NCBI GenBank assembly: GCA_016463765.1
Contig: JAEMQS010000016.1
Location: 1-64,000 of the forward strand
Origin: Solirubrobacteraceae bacterium
GTDB lineage: Bacteria > Actinomycetota > Thermoleophilia > Solirubrobacterales > Solirubrobacteraceae
Length of the DNA: 64,000 bases
Direction: 5' to 3'
A program made the position numbers and the translations under genes. A model generated the notes under the pieces. It saw only the letters and a list, made by a program, of their open reading frames with translations, made no database searches and was not told the origin of the DNA. Positions 1-7,674 of the stretch are shown here, piece after piece (the first letter of the stretch is position 1; the number at the start of each line of letters is the position of its first letter).

Positions 1-2
1 GG

Positions 3-227
3 AAGGCCGACCCGTATCCGTGGCGCTTCGCCACCGAGCCCGAACTGGTCCTCGAGGAGGCGGAGTTCGTGCCCGCCGAGGCGCTGAAGGACGACCTCGA
101 GCACGTCAAGAAGTGGCCGGCCGAGCACTGGACGCTCGCATTTCAGGGGCAGATCCGCACCGTCAGCACGCACGACGCCGACCTGCTGATGGCGCGCCTG
201 CGCGCCGCCTCCGGCGTCCCGGCATGA
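3..227 (+). CDS. C-terminal fragment, possible EVE/PUA-like domain protein
   Basis: Only the last 74 codons are in the window; the frame is open from the left edge and stops with TGA at 225-227, sharing ATGA with the next gene. The visible part contains PYPWRF, then a Val/Leu-Glu-rich strand, then a Trp-rich stretch (KKWPAEHWTLAFQG) and a C-terminal helix. This order resembles the end of EVE-domain proteins, a PUA-like fold thought to bind modified nucleobases, but the N-terminal half is missing and no catalytic motif is available. Codon use (G/C third positions) is like the neighbours, so it is a real gene end. Function is a weak family guess. Confidence 0.5.
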   Translation, partial: KADPYPWRFATEPELVLEEAEFVPAEALKDDLEHVKKWPAEHWTLAFQGQIRTVSTHDADLLMARLRAASGVPA

Positions 228-892
228 GTGGCGCCGCCGAGCGCGGCCGGGGGATCTGGCGGTCCCTGCACGGCGACCAGCGCCTCGCCGCCGGCGCGGC
301 CCTCGCGCTGTTCGTCAGCATGCTGCTGCCCTGGTATCAGCTGACCGCCGCGCCCGCCCGCGGGGCGCTCGCCGACCGGACCATCAACGCCTTCCAGGTC
401 TTCGACTTCACCGAGGCCGCCGTGCTGCTCGTCGCCGCCGCGGTCCTCGCGCTCATCGTCGGGCGCGCCGAGGGCGGCACGTTCTCCCTTCCCGGCCGCG
501 ACGGGACCTTCGTCTTCGCGGGCGGCGTGTGGGTCTGCCTGCTGATCTTCCTGCGCCAGCTCGACAAGCCCGACGGCCCGGAGGGCACGGTCGTCGGCGT
601 CGCGTGGGGCATCTTCGTCGCGTTCATCGCCGGCATCGCGCTCGCCGCCGCGGGGTGGCGGATGCGCGTGCACGACGAGTCCTCCCCGCCCCCGCCGCTG
701 CTGCGCGACGACCCCCGCGACCACAAGGACGCGGCCGCCGAGCCACCGGCCCGCCGTCCGCGCCCGCGCACGTCCGCGCCGGTCGACGTCGACGACACCG
801 CGCCCACGCTCTTCGACGATCTCCCGGTGCCAGAGCCCGAGGACCCGCCGACGCGCCCGCTGCGGCCCGGCGAGATCCCGCCCGCGCGCTGA
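224..892 (+). CDS. Four-helix membrane protein with Pro-rich cytoplasmic tail
   Basis: 222 residues. ATG 224 overlaps the upstream stop (ATGA), implying translational coupling, and I prefer it to longer in-frame starts that run into the upstream gene. Hydrophobic segments lie near residues 20-42 (ending LPWYQL), 62-85, 98-114 and 125-148. They are followed by a charged, Pro/Asp-rich, probably disordered tail from about 155 to the end. The layout (four helices, LPWY-type motif at the end of helix 1, long acidic/proline tail) is shared with the protein at 35812-36447, suggesting two members of one lineage-specific family. No enzymatic motif is visible; function unknown. Confidence 0.8.
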   Translation: MSGAAERGRGIWRSLHGDQRLAAGAALALFVSMLLPWYQLTAAPARGALADRTINAFQVFDFTEAAVLLVAAAVLALIVGRAEGGTFSLPGRDGTFVFAGGVWVCLLIFLRQLDKPDGPEGTVVGVAWGIFVAFIAGIALAAAGWRMRVHDESSPPPPLLRDDPRDHKDAAAEPPARRPRPRTSAPVDVDDTAPTLFDDLPVPEPEDPPTRPLRPGEIPPAR

Positions 893-893
893 G

Positions 894-1091
894 TCAGGTG
901 TCGCGCTGGTAGGCCCCGAGGCCGAAGGCGAACATCAGCACGGTCGCGAGGAAGATCACGAAGATCCCCAGCGCGATCGCGCGCCGTGACGCCGTGAGGT
1001 GCCCGCCGAACGTCAGCAGCACCCCGAGGGCGAGAAGGAGGAGGACCGGCCCGATCGACGGGGAGGTCGCCGCGAGGACGAGAGCCGGCAT
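894..1091 (-). CDS. Small two-helix membrane protein
   Basis: 65 residues from ATG 1091, chosen because AGGA lies 8 nt upstream; in-frame ATGs at 1109 and 1112 are alternatives. The protein is almost entirely two hydrophobic segments (about 12-30 and 40-62) separated by a short HLTASRR loop, ending in the polar AYQRDT tail. It is convergent with the preceding membrane-protein gene, with stops 1 nt apart, and divergent from the MoxR gene. It has normal high-GC codon use. No recognisable family; probably an inner-membrane peptide or a subunit of something larger. Confidence 0.6.
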   Translation of the reverse strand: MPALVLAATSPSIGPVLLLLALGVLLTFGGHLTASRRAIALGIFVIFLATVLMFAFGLGAYQRDT

Positions 1092-1118
1092 CGCCGGAGT
1101 TCCTATCATCATCAGCCC

Positions 1119-2009
1119 ATGGCCGACTCCCCCGCCTCCGTCGAAGACCTTCGCGCGGGCCTGCGCGACGCCGACTATCTCGCCGGTGAATCCACCGCGC
1201 TCGTCGCGTACCTCGCCACGCGACTCGGCAAGCCGGTGCTCGTCGAGGGGCCCGCGGGCGTGGGCAAGACCGAGCTGGCGAAGGCGCTCAGCCGCTACCT
1301 GAGCCGCAAGCTCGTGCGCCTGCAGTGCTACGAGGGCCTCGACGAGGCCAAGGCGCTCTACGAGTGGAACTACCGCAAGCAGCTGCTGCGCATCCAGGCC
1401 GAGGCCGAGGGCACCGGCTGGAACAGCGTCCACGACGACATCTTCGGCGAGGAGTTCCTGCTCACCCGCCCGTTGCTCGAGGCGATCTCCAGCCCCGAGC
1501 CGGTGGTCCTGCTGATCGACGAGATCGACAAGACCGACCAGGAGTTCGAGGCCATGCTCCTCGAGATCCTCAGCGACTTCCAGGTGTCGATCCCGGAGAT
1601 GGGCACGGTCCGCGCCGCGTCGATGCCGATCGTGCTGCTGACCAGCAACAACTCGCGCGAGCTGACGGAGGCGCTGAAGCGCCGCTGCCTGTACCTCTGG
1701 CTCGACTACCCCGAGCTCAAGGCCGAGCTGGAGATCGTCCGCCTCCACGCGCCCGAGCTGGACGAGACGATCGCGCGGCGCCTCGTCGAGGTCGTCGGCA
1801 TGGTCCGCGAGCTCGACCTGAAGAAGCCGCCGTCGATCGCCGAGTCGATCGACTGGGCGCGCGCGCTGCTGCTCATCGGCGCCGAGGACCTCGACCAGCA
1901 GGTCTTCCGCGACACGATGTCGGTCATCGTCAAGCACCGCACGGATCTCGACATCGTCGCCGAGCGCGTCGGCGTGCGCCTGGCGGCGTCGTCCCGTGGC
2001 GCCTCCTAG
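1119..2009 (+). CDS. MoxR-family AAA+ ATPase
   Basis: 296-residue AAA+ protein. Walker A GPAGVGKT is at 44-51, Walker B LLIDEID at 131-137, sensor-1 LLTSNN at about 173-178, and an arginine-finger-like ALKRRC at about 185-190. MoxR ATPases act as metal-insertion or complex-assembly chaperones together with a VWA/MIDAS partner, and the next gene (overlapping by 14 bp) encodes exactly such a partner, of the CoxE type. Such pairs are known from carbon-monoxide dehydrogenase clusters, but no cox structural genes are in this window, so the client is unknown. TATCAT lies 9 nt before the ATG with no clear ribosome binding site, so the transcript may have a 2-3 nt leader. Confidence 0.88.
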   Translation: MADSPASVEDLRAGLRDADYLAGESTALVAYLATRLGKPVLVEGPAGVGKTELAKALSRYLSRKLVRLQCYEGLDEAKALYEWNYRKQLLRIQAEAEGTGWNSVHDDIFGEEFLLTRPLLEAISSPEPVVLLIDEIDKTDQEFEAMLLEILSDFQVSIPEMGTVRAASMPIVLLTSNNSRELTEALKRRCLYLWLDYPELKAELEIVRLHAPELDETIARRLVEVVGMVRELDLKKPPSIAESIDWARALLLIGAEDLDQQVFRDTMSVIVKHRTDLDIVAERVGVRLAASSRGAS

Positions 2010-3402
2010 GCAACGCACCGATCTGGAGCGCCCCGGCGGGTTCGCCGCGAACCTCGTCTTCCTGGCCGAGGAGCTGCGCGCCGAGGGCGTCTCGTCGGGC
2101 ACCTCCGAGCTGATGGACGCCGTCGCCGCGCTGGGCGAGGTGGCGTGGACCGACCCCGAGGACGTCCGCGAGGCGCTCGCCGCGACGCTGGCGAAGTCCC
2201 CCGAGGACCGCCGCAGGTTCGAGCTCGTCTTCGACCGCTTCCTCTTCCGCGCCAGCGAGGAGGCCGCGCTGCGCGAGGGCGTCAAGGAGGGCGAGGACGA
2301 CCAGGCCGCCACCGCCGCGGGCGAGGATGGCGCGTTCGACGAGGCCGATCTGCGCGACGCCATCGCCCAGGCCATCCGTGACGGCGACGAGGGCGCGATG
2401 CGCGACCTCGCGCGGCTGGCGATCAGCGCCTTCGGCCGGCGCGGCCAGGGCTCCGGCGTCATCGGCGTCGACGTCCAGCGCATCCGCCGCTCGCTCGGCC
2501 TGCGCTCCGACCCGCAGCCCGACGCCCCCCAGGGCGACCCCCGCCGCGAGGGGCTCCCCCGCGAGCAGCTGCGCCGCTTCGAGCAGCTCCTGCGCCGCGA
2601 ACTCGAGCGCGGCTCGATCGAGCGAACGCAGCAGCTCCCGCCGTCGCGCCCGCTCTCCGACCTCGACCGCGGCCTGCCCGGCGGCCCGCTCCAGGACCTC
2701 GCCAGCGTGCACAAGGTCGTCGTGCAGCTCAAGCGGCGGCTGAAGACCCAGGGCCAGGAGAACCGCGGGCGCAAGCGCCACGCGCAGATCGACGTGCGCC
2801 GCACGATGCGCGCGTCACTGCAGACCGGCGGCGTGCCCGTGGACCTGCGCTACAAGCCCACCCGGCCGCGCCGCCCCGAGATCTACGTGCTCTGCGACGT
2901 CTCGACGAGCGTGACGAGCGCGTCGGTGTTCTTCCTGAGCGTCATGCATGCGCTGCACGACTCGTTTCGCAAGATGCGGTCGTTCGTGTTCATCGAGCGC
3001 ATCAGCGAGGTCACCGAGGTCTTCGAGCGCGAGCGGGACTTCAAGGCGGTCAACGAGGCGATCAGCCGCGACGCCGGTGTGGCCGACATCTCGGGCTACA
3101 CGGACTACGGCCGCGTGTGGTCGGAGTTCCGCGAGAAGGTCGAGGATGAGCTGCACCCGCGCGCGACGGTCATCGTGCTGGGTGACGCCCGGACGAACGG
3201 GCGCGACCCGCGGGCGGACCTGTTCGCCGATGTCGCGGCGAAGGCGGGCCGGACGTTCTGGCTGAACCCCGAGCCGCGGCTGTACTGGAACTACGGCGAC
3301 TCGGTCATCTCGGCGTACGAGCAGTACTGCGAGGCGTTCGAGTGCTGGACGACCGAGCAGCTGGAGGAGTTCGTCAAGGCGCTGGCGCGGCCGGTGCGGT
3401 AG
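1996..3402 (+). CDS. VWA domain protein, CoxE-like
   Basis: 468 residues, starting inside the MoxR gene's last codons (14-bp overlap), so the two are co-translated. The N-terminal 130 residues are helical and acidic. A charged central region carries a basic QGQENRGRKRH stretch at about 252-262. The C-terminal third is a von Willebrand A domain with a complete MIDAS signature D-x-S-x-S at 301-305 (DVSTS), then YTDYGRVW and VIVLGDARTNG. This is the CoxE-like VWA organisation, which pairs with MoxR ATPases. Likely cytosolic; no signal peptide or membrane helix is visible. Expected role is metal-ion-dependent binding of a client protein during MoxR-driven assembly. Confidence 0.87.
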   Translation: MAPPRQRTDLERPGGFAANLVFLAEELRAEGVSSGTSELMDAVAALGEVAWTDPEDVREALAATLAKSPEDRRRFELVFDRFLFRASEEAALREGVKEGEDDQAATAAGEDGAFDEADLRDAIAQAIRDGDEGAMRDLARLAISAFGRRGQGSGVIGVDVQRIRRSLGLRSDPQPDAPQGDPRREGLPREQLRRFEQLLRRELERGSIERTQQLPPSRPLSDLDRGLPGGPLQDLASVHKVVVQLKRRLKTQGQENRGRKRHAQIDVRRTMRASLQTGGVPVDLRYKPTRPRRPEIYVLCDVSTSVTSASVFFLSVMHALHDSFRKMRSFVFIERISEVTEVFERERDFKAVNEAISRDAGVADISGYTDYGRVWSEFREKVEDELHPRATVIVLGDARTNGRDPRADLFADVAAKAGRTFWLNPEPRLYWNYGDSVISAYEQYCEAFECWTTEQLEEFVKALARPVR

Positions 3403-3422
3403 CGCGCTTCCGCGGAAGCGCG
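3403..3422. repeat. Copy 1 of GCTTCCGCGGAAGC palindrome, extended to 20 bp
   Basis: A perfect 20-bp palindrome with the core GCTTCCGCGGAAGC, starting right after the stop codon of the CoxE-like gene and 10 bp before the end of the convergent small gene. The position between two convergent 3' ends fits a bidirectional hairpin terminator, although no T-run follows. Other copies: 4563, 19424, 58510, 59871 and a decayed one at 60498. Confidence 0.85.
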
Positions 3423-3432
3423 CCGAAGCGCC

Positions 3433-3639
3433 CTACTGCTTGACGCTGACGTCGGGCTCGACGCCCTCGACGAACGCCACGTCGAGGTGACTGAGGTCCT
3501 CGACCTCATGCTCGATCTCGACGCCGGCGTTGCGGTCGCGCTCGCGCTGCTCCTTGCGGAGAATGCTCGCCTGGCGCTTCTCGCGCACCTTGGCCTCGCG
3601 GTTCATCTTCGCGAACGTCGTCTTCTTCTTGCCAGCCAA
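3433..3639 (-). CDS. Small basic conserved-looking protein
   Basis: 68 residues with start TTG 3639, chosen because GGGAGG lies 6 nt upstream; the longer ATG start would put about 19 unlikely residues in front. The N-terminal half is Lys/Arg-rich (AGKKKTTFAKMNREAKVREKRQ...) and probably one amphipathic helix. The C-terminal half is acidic. The charge split resembles small nucleic-acid- or ribosome-associated proteins, but no family is recognised. It is convergent with the VWA gene across the palindrome at 3403-3422 and divergent from the hydrolase at 3864 over 224 bp in which I see no certain promoter. Confidence 0.65.
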   Translation of the reverse strand: MAGKKKTTFAKMNREAKVREKRQASILRKEQRERDRNAGVEIEHEVEDLSHLDVAFVEGVEPDVSVKQ

Positions 3640-3863
3640 GGTTGCCTCCCGGTCGTGCCAGCAACCGCAGTGCTGGGAAGCACGACGGCGATGCATGAGC
3701 GTGGTTTCTTTCGGTCGGCGGACGCACGACCTCGCCCTGAAAGGCTAGCCGCGTCCACATCGAGCGTGCCTTCCACCCACGAGCCAAGCTCGGCTCTACC
3801 CGTGCGTGCGGAAGATCGGCCAGCCCTTTAGGGTCTCGCCAACCACCACCAAGGGACTCACCA

Positions 3864-4559
3864 ATGCCCTCACTGCCGAATGTCGTTCTCGTCCACGGAG
3901 CGTGGGCCGACGGGTCGTGCTGGAGTGCCGTGACCGAGCGTCTGCAGGGGGAGGGCTTCAACGTCTCAGCCCCGCAGCTGCCCGAGACCTCGCTGGCCGA
4001 CGACGTCGCGCGGGTGCGGCACGTGCTCTCCCGCCAGAGCGGCCCGACCGTGCTGGTGGGTCACTCCTACGGCGGCCAGGTCATCACGTCCCTCGGGACC
4101 GACGCGCCGAACGTCGTCGCCCTCGTGTACATCGCGGCGTTCGGGCTTGACGAAGGCGAGTCGATCGGCGGCCTGCTCGCGCAGGGCGAGCCGTCCCCGG
4201 CGCTCGCGAACCTGGAGATCGACGGGCTGGGCTTCGCGTGGGTGCCGGAGGACGACTTCGTGACGCACTTCGCGGGCGACATCGATCCGGTCAAGGCGCG
4301 CGTGATGTACGCCGCACAGCAGCCGCTGCACACCTCCACGCTGGCGGACGTCATGGGCGTTCCGGCATGGAAGGGGCTGCCGTCGTGGTACCTGGTGGCC
4401 ACCGCGGATGAGGCCATCCCGGCGGACGCCGAGCGGCTCTTCGCCCAGCGCATGGGTGCGACCACGGTCGAGGTGGACAGCGGCCACGTCGCCATGGTGT
4501 CCCATCCCGGCGAGACGGCCGACCTGATCGTCACCGCGGCGAAGGCGGTCGCCGGCTGA
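3864..4559 (+). CDS. Alpha/beta hydrolase
   Basis: 231 residues. Oxyanion-hole motif HGAWADGS is at 11-18, nucleophile elbow GHSYGG with Ser68, and the catalytic-His candidate is His208 in DSGHVAMVSHP; the acid is probably the Asp in ATADEAIP. The pattern matches the small-esterase branch of the alpha/beta-hydrolase fold (related to salicylate-methylesterase-like and EstC-like proteins). No signal peptide, so cytosolic. AAGGGA lies about 8 nt before the ATG. The gene is monocistronic: followed by a palindrome at 4563 and a differently organised surface module. Substrate unknown. Confidence 0.85.
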   Translation: MPSLPNVVLVHGAWADGSCWSAVTERLQGEGFNVSAPQLPETSLADDVARVRHVLSRQSGPTVLVGHSYGGQVITSLGTDAPNVVALVYIAAFGLDEGESIGGLLAQGEPSPALANLEIDGLGFAWVPEDDFVTHFAGDIDPVKARVMYAAQQPLHTSTLADVMGVPAWKGLPSWYLVATADEAIPADAERLFAQRMGATTVEVDSGHVAMVSHPGETADLIVTAAKAVAG

Positions 4560-4562
4560 GCC

Positions 4563-4576
4563 GCTTCCGCGGAAGC
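4563..4576. repeat. Copy 2 of GCTTCCGCGGAAGC palindrome
   Basis: The exact 14-bp core, 3 bp after the hydrolase stop codon. As at 3403 and 58510, it directly follows a gene end, consistent with a 3'-end hairpin. Flanking bases do not extend the palindrome. A separate 10-bp palindrome CGAACGTTCG follows at 4588-4597. Confidence 0.85.
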
Positions 4577-4679
4577 AGGCGTCCACTCGAACGTTCGCTG
4601 AGAGGGGTCATCCCCCGCCCCGGGGTGGTCGATGACGTTGGTACCGCCGGGTTTCTCCGTCCCCCGGCTGTCCCGCCTC

Positions 4680-5258
4680 ATGTCAGCTGTCCGTCTTTCA
4701 CGTCGTCTCACGGCGACCCTCGCGCTCGCCGCGCCGCTCGCGGCCATGGCGTTCACCGCGCCCGCCGCGAGCGCCGCCACCGCGACCGCGTCGGTCACCG
4801 GCGGGTCGCTCGCCTTCATCAACAGCACACCGGGCAACGTGACCTTCCCGGGAACGACGCTCGACGGCACCGACAAGACGACGACCCAGACCCAGGACTT
4901 CAACGTCAACGACTCGCGCGGCACCGGCGCCGGCTGGAACGTCACCGCGACCTCGACCACGTTCACGAGCGGCGGCAACACGCTGCCCACCACCGCCACC
5001 ACCGTCGCGTCGACCCCGCCGGTCTCTTGTGATTCCGGGATCTCGTGCACCACGGCGACGACCAGCGGCGTGAGCTACCCGTACACCCTCCCCGCCGCCG
5101 GCAGCGCGCCGACCGCGACGAAGCTCTTCAACGCGAGCGCGTCGACCGGGCTCGCCGCGCAGACCTTCACCCCCACCTGGCAGGTCGCCATCCCCGCGTC
5201 GACGATCGCCGGCACCTACACGTCCACATGGACCTTCAGCCTCACCAGCGGGCCGTAG
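4680..5258 (+). CDS. Secreted WxL-like domain protein
   Basis: 192 residues from ATG 4680, which gives a normal 33-residue signal peptide (basic n-region RLSRR, hydrophobic core, ASAA cleavage). ATG 4632 is an alternative with a better ribosome binding site but an over-long leader. The mature protein is Thr/Ser/Gly-rich, beta-type, and ends GTYTSTWTFSLTSGP. That ending and the AGWNVT segment resemble WxL domains, the wall-binding C-terminal domains of Firmicutes surface proteins. The segment with ATSTTFTSGGNTLPTTATT is identical in the third gene of the module. The next gene, a DUF916-like partner, starts 31 bp before this stop. Probable role: a cell-surface structural or adhesive layer. Confidence 0.72.
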   Translation: MSAVRLSRRLTATLALAAPLAAMAFTAPAASAATATASVTGGSLAFINSTPGNVTFPGTTLDGTDKTTTQTQDFNVNDSRGTGAGWNVTATSTTFTSGGNTLPTTATTVASTPPVSCDSGISCTTATTSGVSYPYTLPAAGSAPTATKLFNASASTGLAAQTFTPTWQVAIPASTIAGTYTSTWTFSLTSGP

Positions 5259-6244
5259 CGCTCGCGCTGGCGACGGTCGCCCTCCTGCTTGCGGGTGTCG
5301 CGACGGCAAGTGCGGCGTCGACCCCGCTCGGCAACGGCTTCAACGTCCGTCCCGACGCCGGCGCCGGCGAAGAACGCGCGCCGTCGTACTTCACGCTGAA
5401 CGCGGAGCCCGGCACCGTCCTCGATCGCCGCGTCCTGGTCTCCAACGGCTCGGACAAGGTCCAGCGCTACCGCCTGGATCCCGTCGACGGGCTCACCGGC
5501 GTGACCTCCGGAACCGTCTACGGCAACCGCGATGACCGCAACAACGCGACGGCGGAGTGGCTGACGCCCTCGGTCCGCCAGGTCACCCTTGCTCCGGGCG
5601 AGTCGCGCCGGATCCCCTTCCGGGTCCGCGTGCCCGAGACGGCGCGCCCCGGCGACCATGTCGGCGGGCTGGCCTTCCAGGACTCCGTGGAGACCACCGC
5701 CAAGTCGAACCTGTCCGTGACCCAGGTCATCCGGATCGTGGTCGGCGTCCGGATCATCGTCCCGGGAGGCAGCCCTGGCCCGGTCACGATCGGGAAGGCG
5801 CAGATCCAAGCCCTGCCGGGAACGTCCGTCGCCTCGGTCGAACTCCCGCTGGAGAACACCGGCGAGCGTCTGTGCCGGCCGGACCTGCGCGTCGTGCTGA
5901 CGTCTGAGGACGGCAAGGAGGATGTCGTCGAGCGCACGCTCGACACGCTGCTGCCCGGGGCGAAGATCCCGTACCCGCTGGCATGGCCGCGCAAGATCGA
6001 GCCCGGCACGTACGGCGTGCGGGCGAACGTCACCGGGTGCGGCGCTGCGCAGGAATACTCCGGCACCGCGACGCTGCGCGACAGCCTCGTCGGTACCGAC
6101 GACGCACCGAAAGCCGCCCCGCCGACCACCGTCGTCAAGCAGCAGGGCGGGATGCCCGGCTGGGCGATCGCCGCGATTGCGGGCGGCGCGCTGCTGCTCG
6201 GGCTTGCCCCCACGATCGTCCGCCGCGTCCGACGATCGGAATGA
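5228..6244 (+). CDS. DUF916-like (WxL-interacting) membrane-anchored protein
   Basis: 338 residues. ATG 5228 lies inside the upstream gene and gives a clean signal peptide (MDLQPHQRAVALALATVALLLAGVA, cleavage near ASA). The extracellular part is Ig-like: EPGTVLDRRVLVSNGSDKVQRYRL, LTPSVRQVTLAPGESRRIPFRV and PGDHVGGLAFQD. This is the pattern of DUF916/DUF3324 proteins, which bind peptidoglycan and WxL-protein partners in Firmicutes. A C-terminal membrane helix (about 308-328) and basic RRVRRSE tail anchor it. It overlaps both neighbours and is flanked by two WxL-like proteins, so the three products likely form one surface complex. Confidence 0.75.
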   Translation: MDLQPHQRAVALALATVALLLAGVATASAASTPLGNGFNVRPDAGAGEERAPSYFTLNAEPGTVLDRRVLVSNGSDKVQRYRLDPVDGLTGVTSGTVYGNRDDRNNATAEWLTPSVRQVTLAPGESRRIPFRVRVPETARPGDHVGGLAFQDSVETTAKSNLSVTQVIRIVVGVRIIVPGGSPGPVTIGKAQIQALPGTSVASVELPLENTGERLCRPDLRVVLTSEDGKEDVVERTLDTLLPGAKIPYPLAWPRKIEPGTYGVRANVTGCGAAQEYSGTATLRDSLVGTDDAPKAAPPTTVVKQQGGMPGWAIAAIAGGALLLGLAPTIVRRVRRSE

Positions 6245-7674
6245 ACCCGGCCGCCGCATCGGTGCGCGGCTGGAGGTTGACCGTCGCCGTGCTGCTGGCC
6301 TCGTTGCTGGCAGGCCTGGCGGCCTCCGACGCGCAGGCGGGTACCTGGACCGCGCAGGTCAACGTGGTCCCCGCCTCGATCATCTATGGCCATTCGTGTG
6401 CCTCGGCGACGGTCTGCGTGCAGGTGACGGTCGGGGGCCGGGTCCAATACACATCCAACGGCGGGACAAACTGGACGCTGTCGGGCCAGACTCTGGCCGG
6501 CGCGATCTACGGCCTGTCATGTCCCAGCGTGACCATCTGCTTCGCGGTCGCGGGCGACGGGCGAACGTACAAGTCCATCAACAGCGGATCGACCTGGACC
6601 ACGGTGCACGACGACAACTCGCGGTTTCTCAGCGAGATCGACTGCCCCTCGACCAGCGTCTGCTACACCGCCACCTCGACGGGGGTCTTCCGCAAGACGA
6701 CGAACGGCGGGACGAACTGGAGCGACGGCGCGGATCAGACCAGCGGCGACGTCCGCGGTATCGACTGCCCGTCGACCACCGTCTGTTATGCGGTGACGAC
6801 CGCTGGCGAGATCCTGAAGAAGCAGTCGGCGACCGACACCTGGGACGTGATGGCGTCAGCCGCGTCGATCGCCGACGTCTACGCCGAACCGTCACATCCC
6901 ATCACCTGTCCGTCGTTGACGGTGTGCTACGTCGCGGCGACCACCGGCGTGATCTACAAGAGCAGCGACGGGGGTGGTACGTGGCCCGCCCAGACCACGG
7001 GAACCGCACCGGACACCTACGCGATCGCGTGCATCACGACGAGCCGCTGCCTCTCCGTCGGCGTCGCGAACAAGAGCCAGTTCACCGATGACGGCGGCGG
7101 GCTCTGGACCGAGGAGAACACCGGCTCCGCCGCGGCGATGTACGTCGTGGACTTCCCCACCATGACGACCGCGTTCTCCGGGGACGCGATCGGCGACCCC
7201 TACAAGTACACCGCGCCTCCCGGGTGCTCGTCGGGCTCGCTGAGCATGACTGCCCCGTTGGGTGCGGTCACCTTTCCGTCCATCAGCCTGGGAGGCCCGC
7301 TCACGTCGACGGCCAACGGCGCCCTGACGGTCAACGACCAGTCCGCGTCGCAGGCTGGATGGTCACTCAGCGCCACGTCGACGACCTTCACCAGCGGCGG
7401 CAACACCCTCCCGACCACCGCCACGACGATCACGGGCGTCACCGCCACGCCCCAGGGCGGCGCGTGCGTCGCTCCGGCCAACACGATGACCTATCCGATC
7501 ACGCTCCCGGCCGCCCCGATCGCCCCGACCGCCGCGAAGTTCTACAGCACACCTGACGACACCGGGACGGGTCCGGTGGACCTTGCGCCCGCGTTCTCGC
7601 TCGTCGTGCCGGCGAACGCCCGGGCGGGCACGTACACGTCCACGTGGACCGTGACGATCGCCAGCGGCCCCTAG
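6241..7674 (+). CDS. Secreted beta-propeller fused to a WxL-like domain
   Basis: 477 residues; ATG 6241 overlaps the previous stop (ATGA). A signal peptide of about 33 residues is followed by six repeats of about 45 residues. Each pairs a Cys-x(5-6)-Cys motif (such as DCPSTSVCY) with an S/T-x-G-G-x-x-W turn (TTNGGTNWS, SSDGGGTWP), as in BNR/Ycf48-like propeller blades; the paired cysteines suggest a disulfide in each blade. From about residue 325 a WxL-like domain follows, sharing a 19-residue near-identical segment with the first gene and ending GTYTSTWTVTIASGP. It probably displays a propeller on the wall. The stop overlaps the convergent GGDEF-EAL gene by 4 bp. Confidence 0.72.
   Translation: MNPAAASVRGWRLTVAVLLASLLAGLAASDAQAGTWTAQVNVVPASIIYGHSCASATVCVQVTVGGRVQYTSNGGTNWTLSGQTLAGAIYGLSCPSVTICFAVAGDGRTYKSINSGSTWTTVHDDNSRFLSEIDCPSTSVCYTATSTGVFRKTTNGGTNWSDGADQTSGDVRGIDCPSTTVCYAVTTAGEILKKQSATDTWDVMASAASIADVYAEPSHPITCPSLTVCYVAATTGVIYKSSDGGGTWPAQTTGTAPDTYAIACITTSRCLSVGVANKSQFTDDGGGLWTEENTGSAAAMYVVDFPTMTTAFSGDAIGDPYKYTAPPGCSSGSLSMTAPLGAVTFPSISLGGPLTSTANGALTVNDQSASQAGWSLSATSTTFTSGGNTLPTTATTITGVTATPQGGACVAPANTMTYPITLPAAPIAPTAAKFYSTPDDTGTGPVDLAPAFSLVVPANARAGTYTSTWTVTIASGP

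Noticed and set aside
894-2804. 636-codon frame antisense to MoxR and CoxE-like genes
   Set aside because: Only its last 65 codons (to 1091) look like a real membrane protein; the rest mirrors the strong MoxR and VWA genes.
4588-4597. CGAACGTTCG considered as a LexA box
   Set aside because: The half-sites touch; the known actinobacterial site needs a 4-bp spacer (CGAAC-N4-GTTCG), as at 59273.
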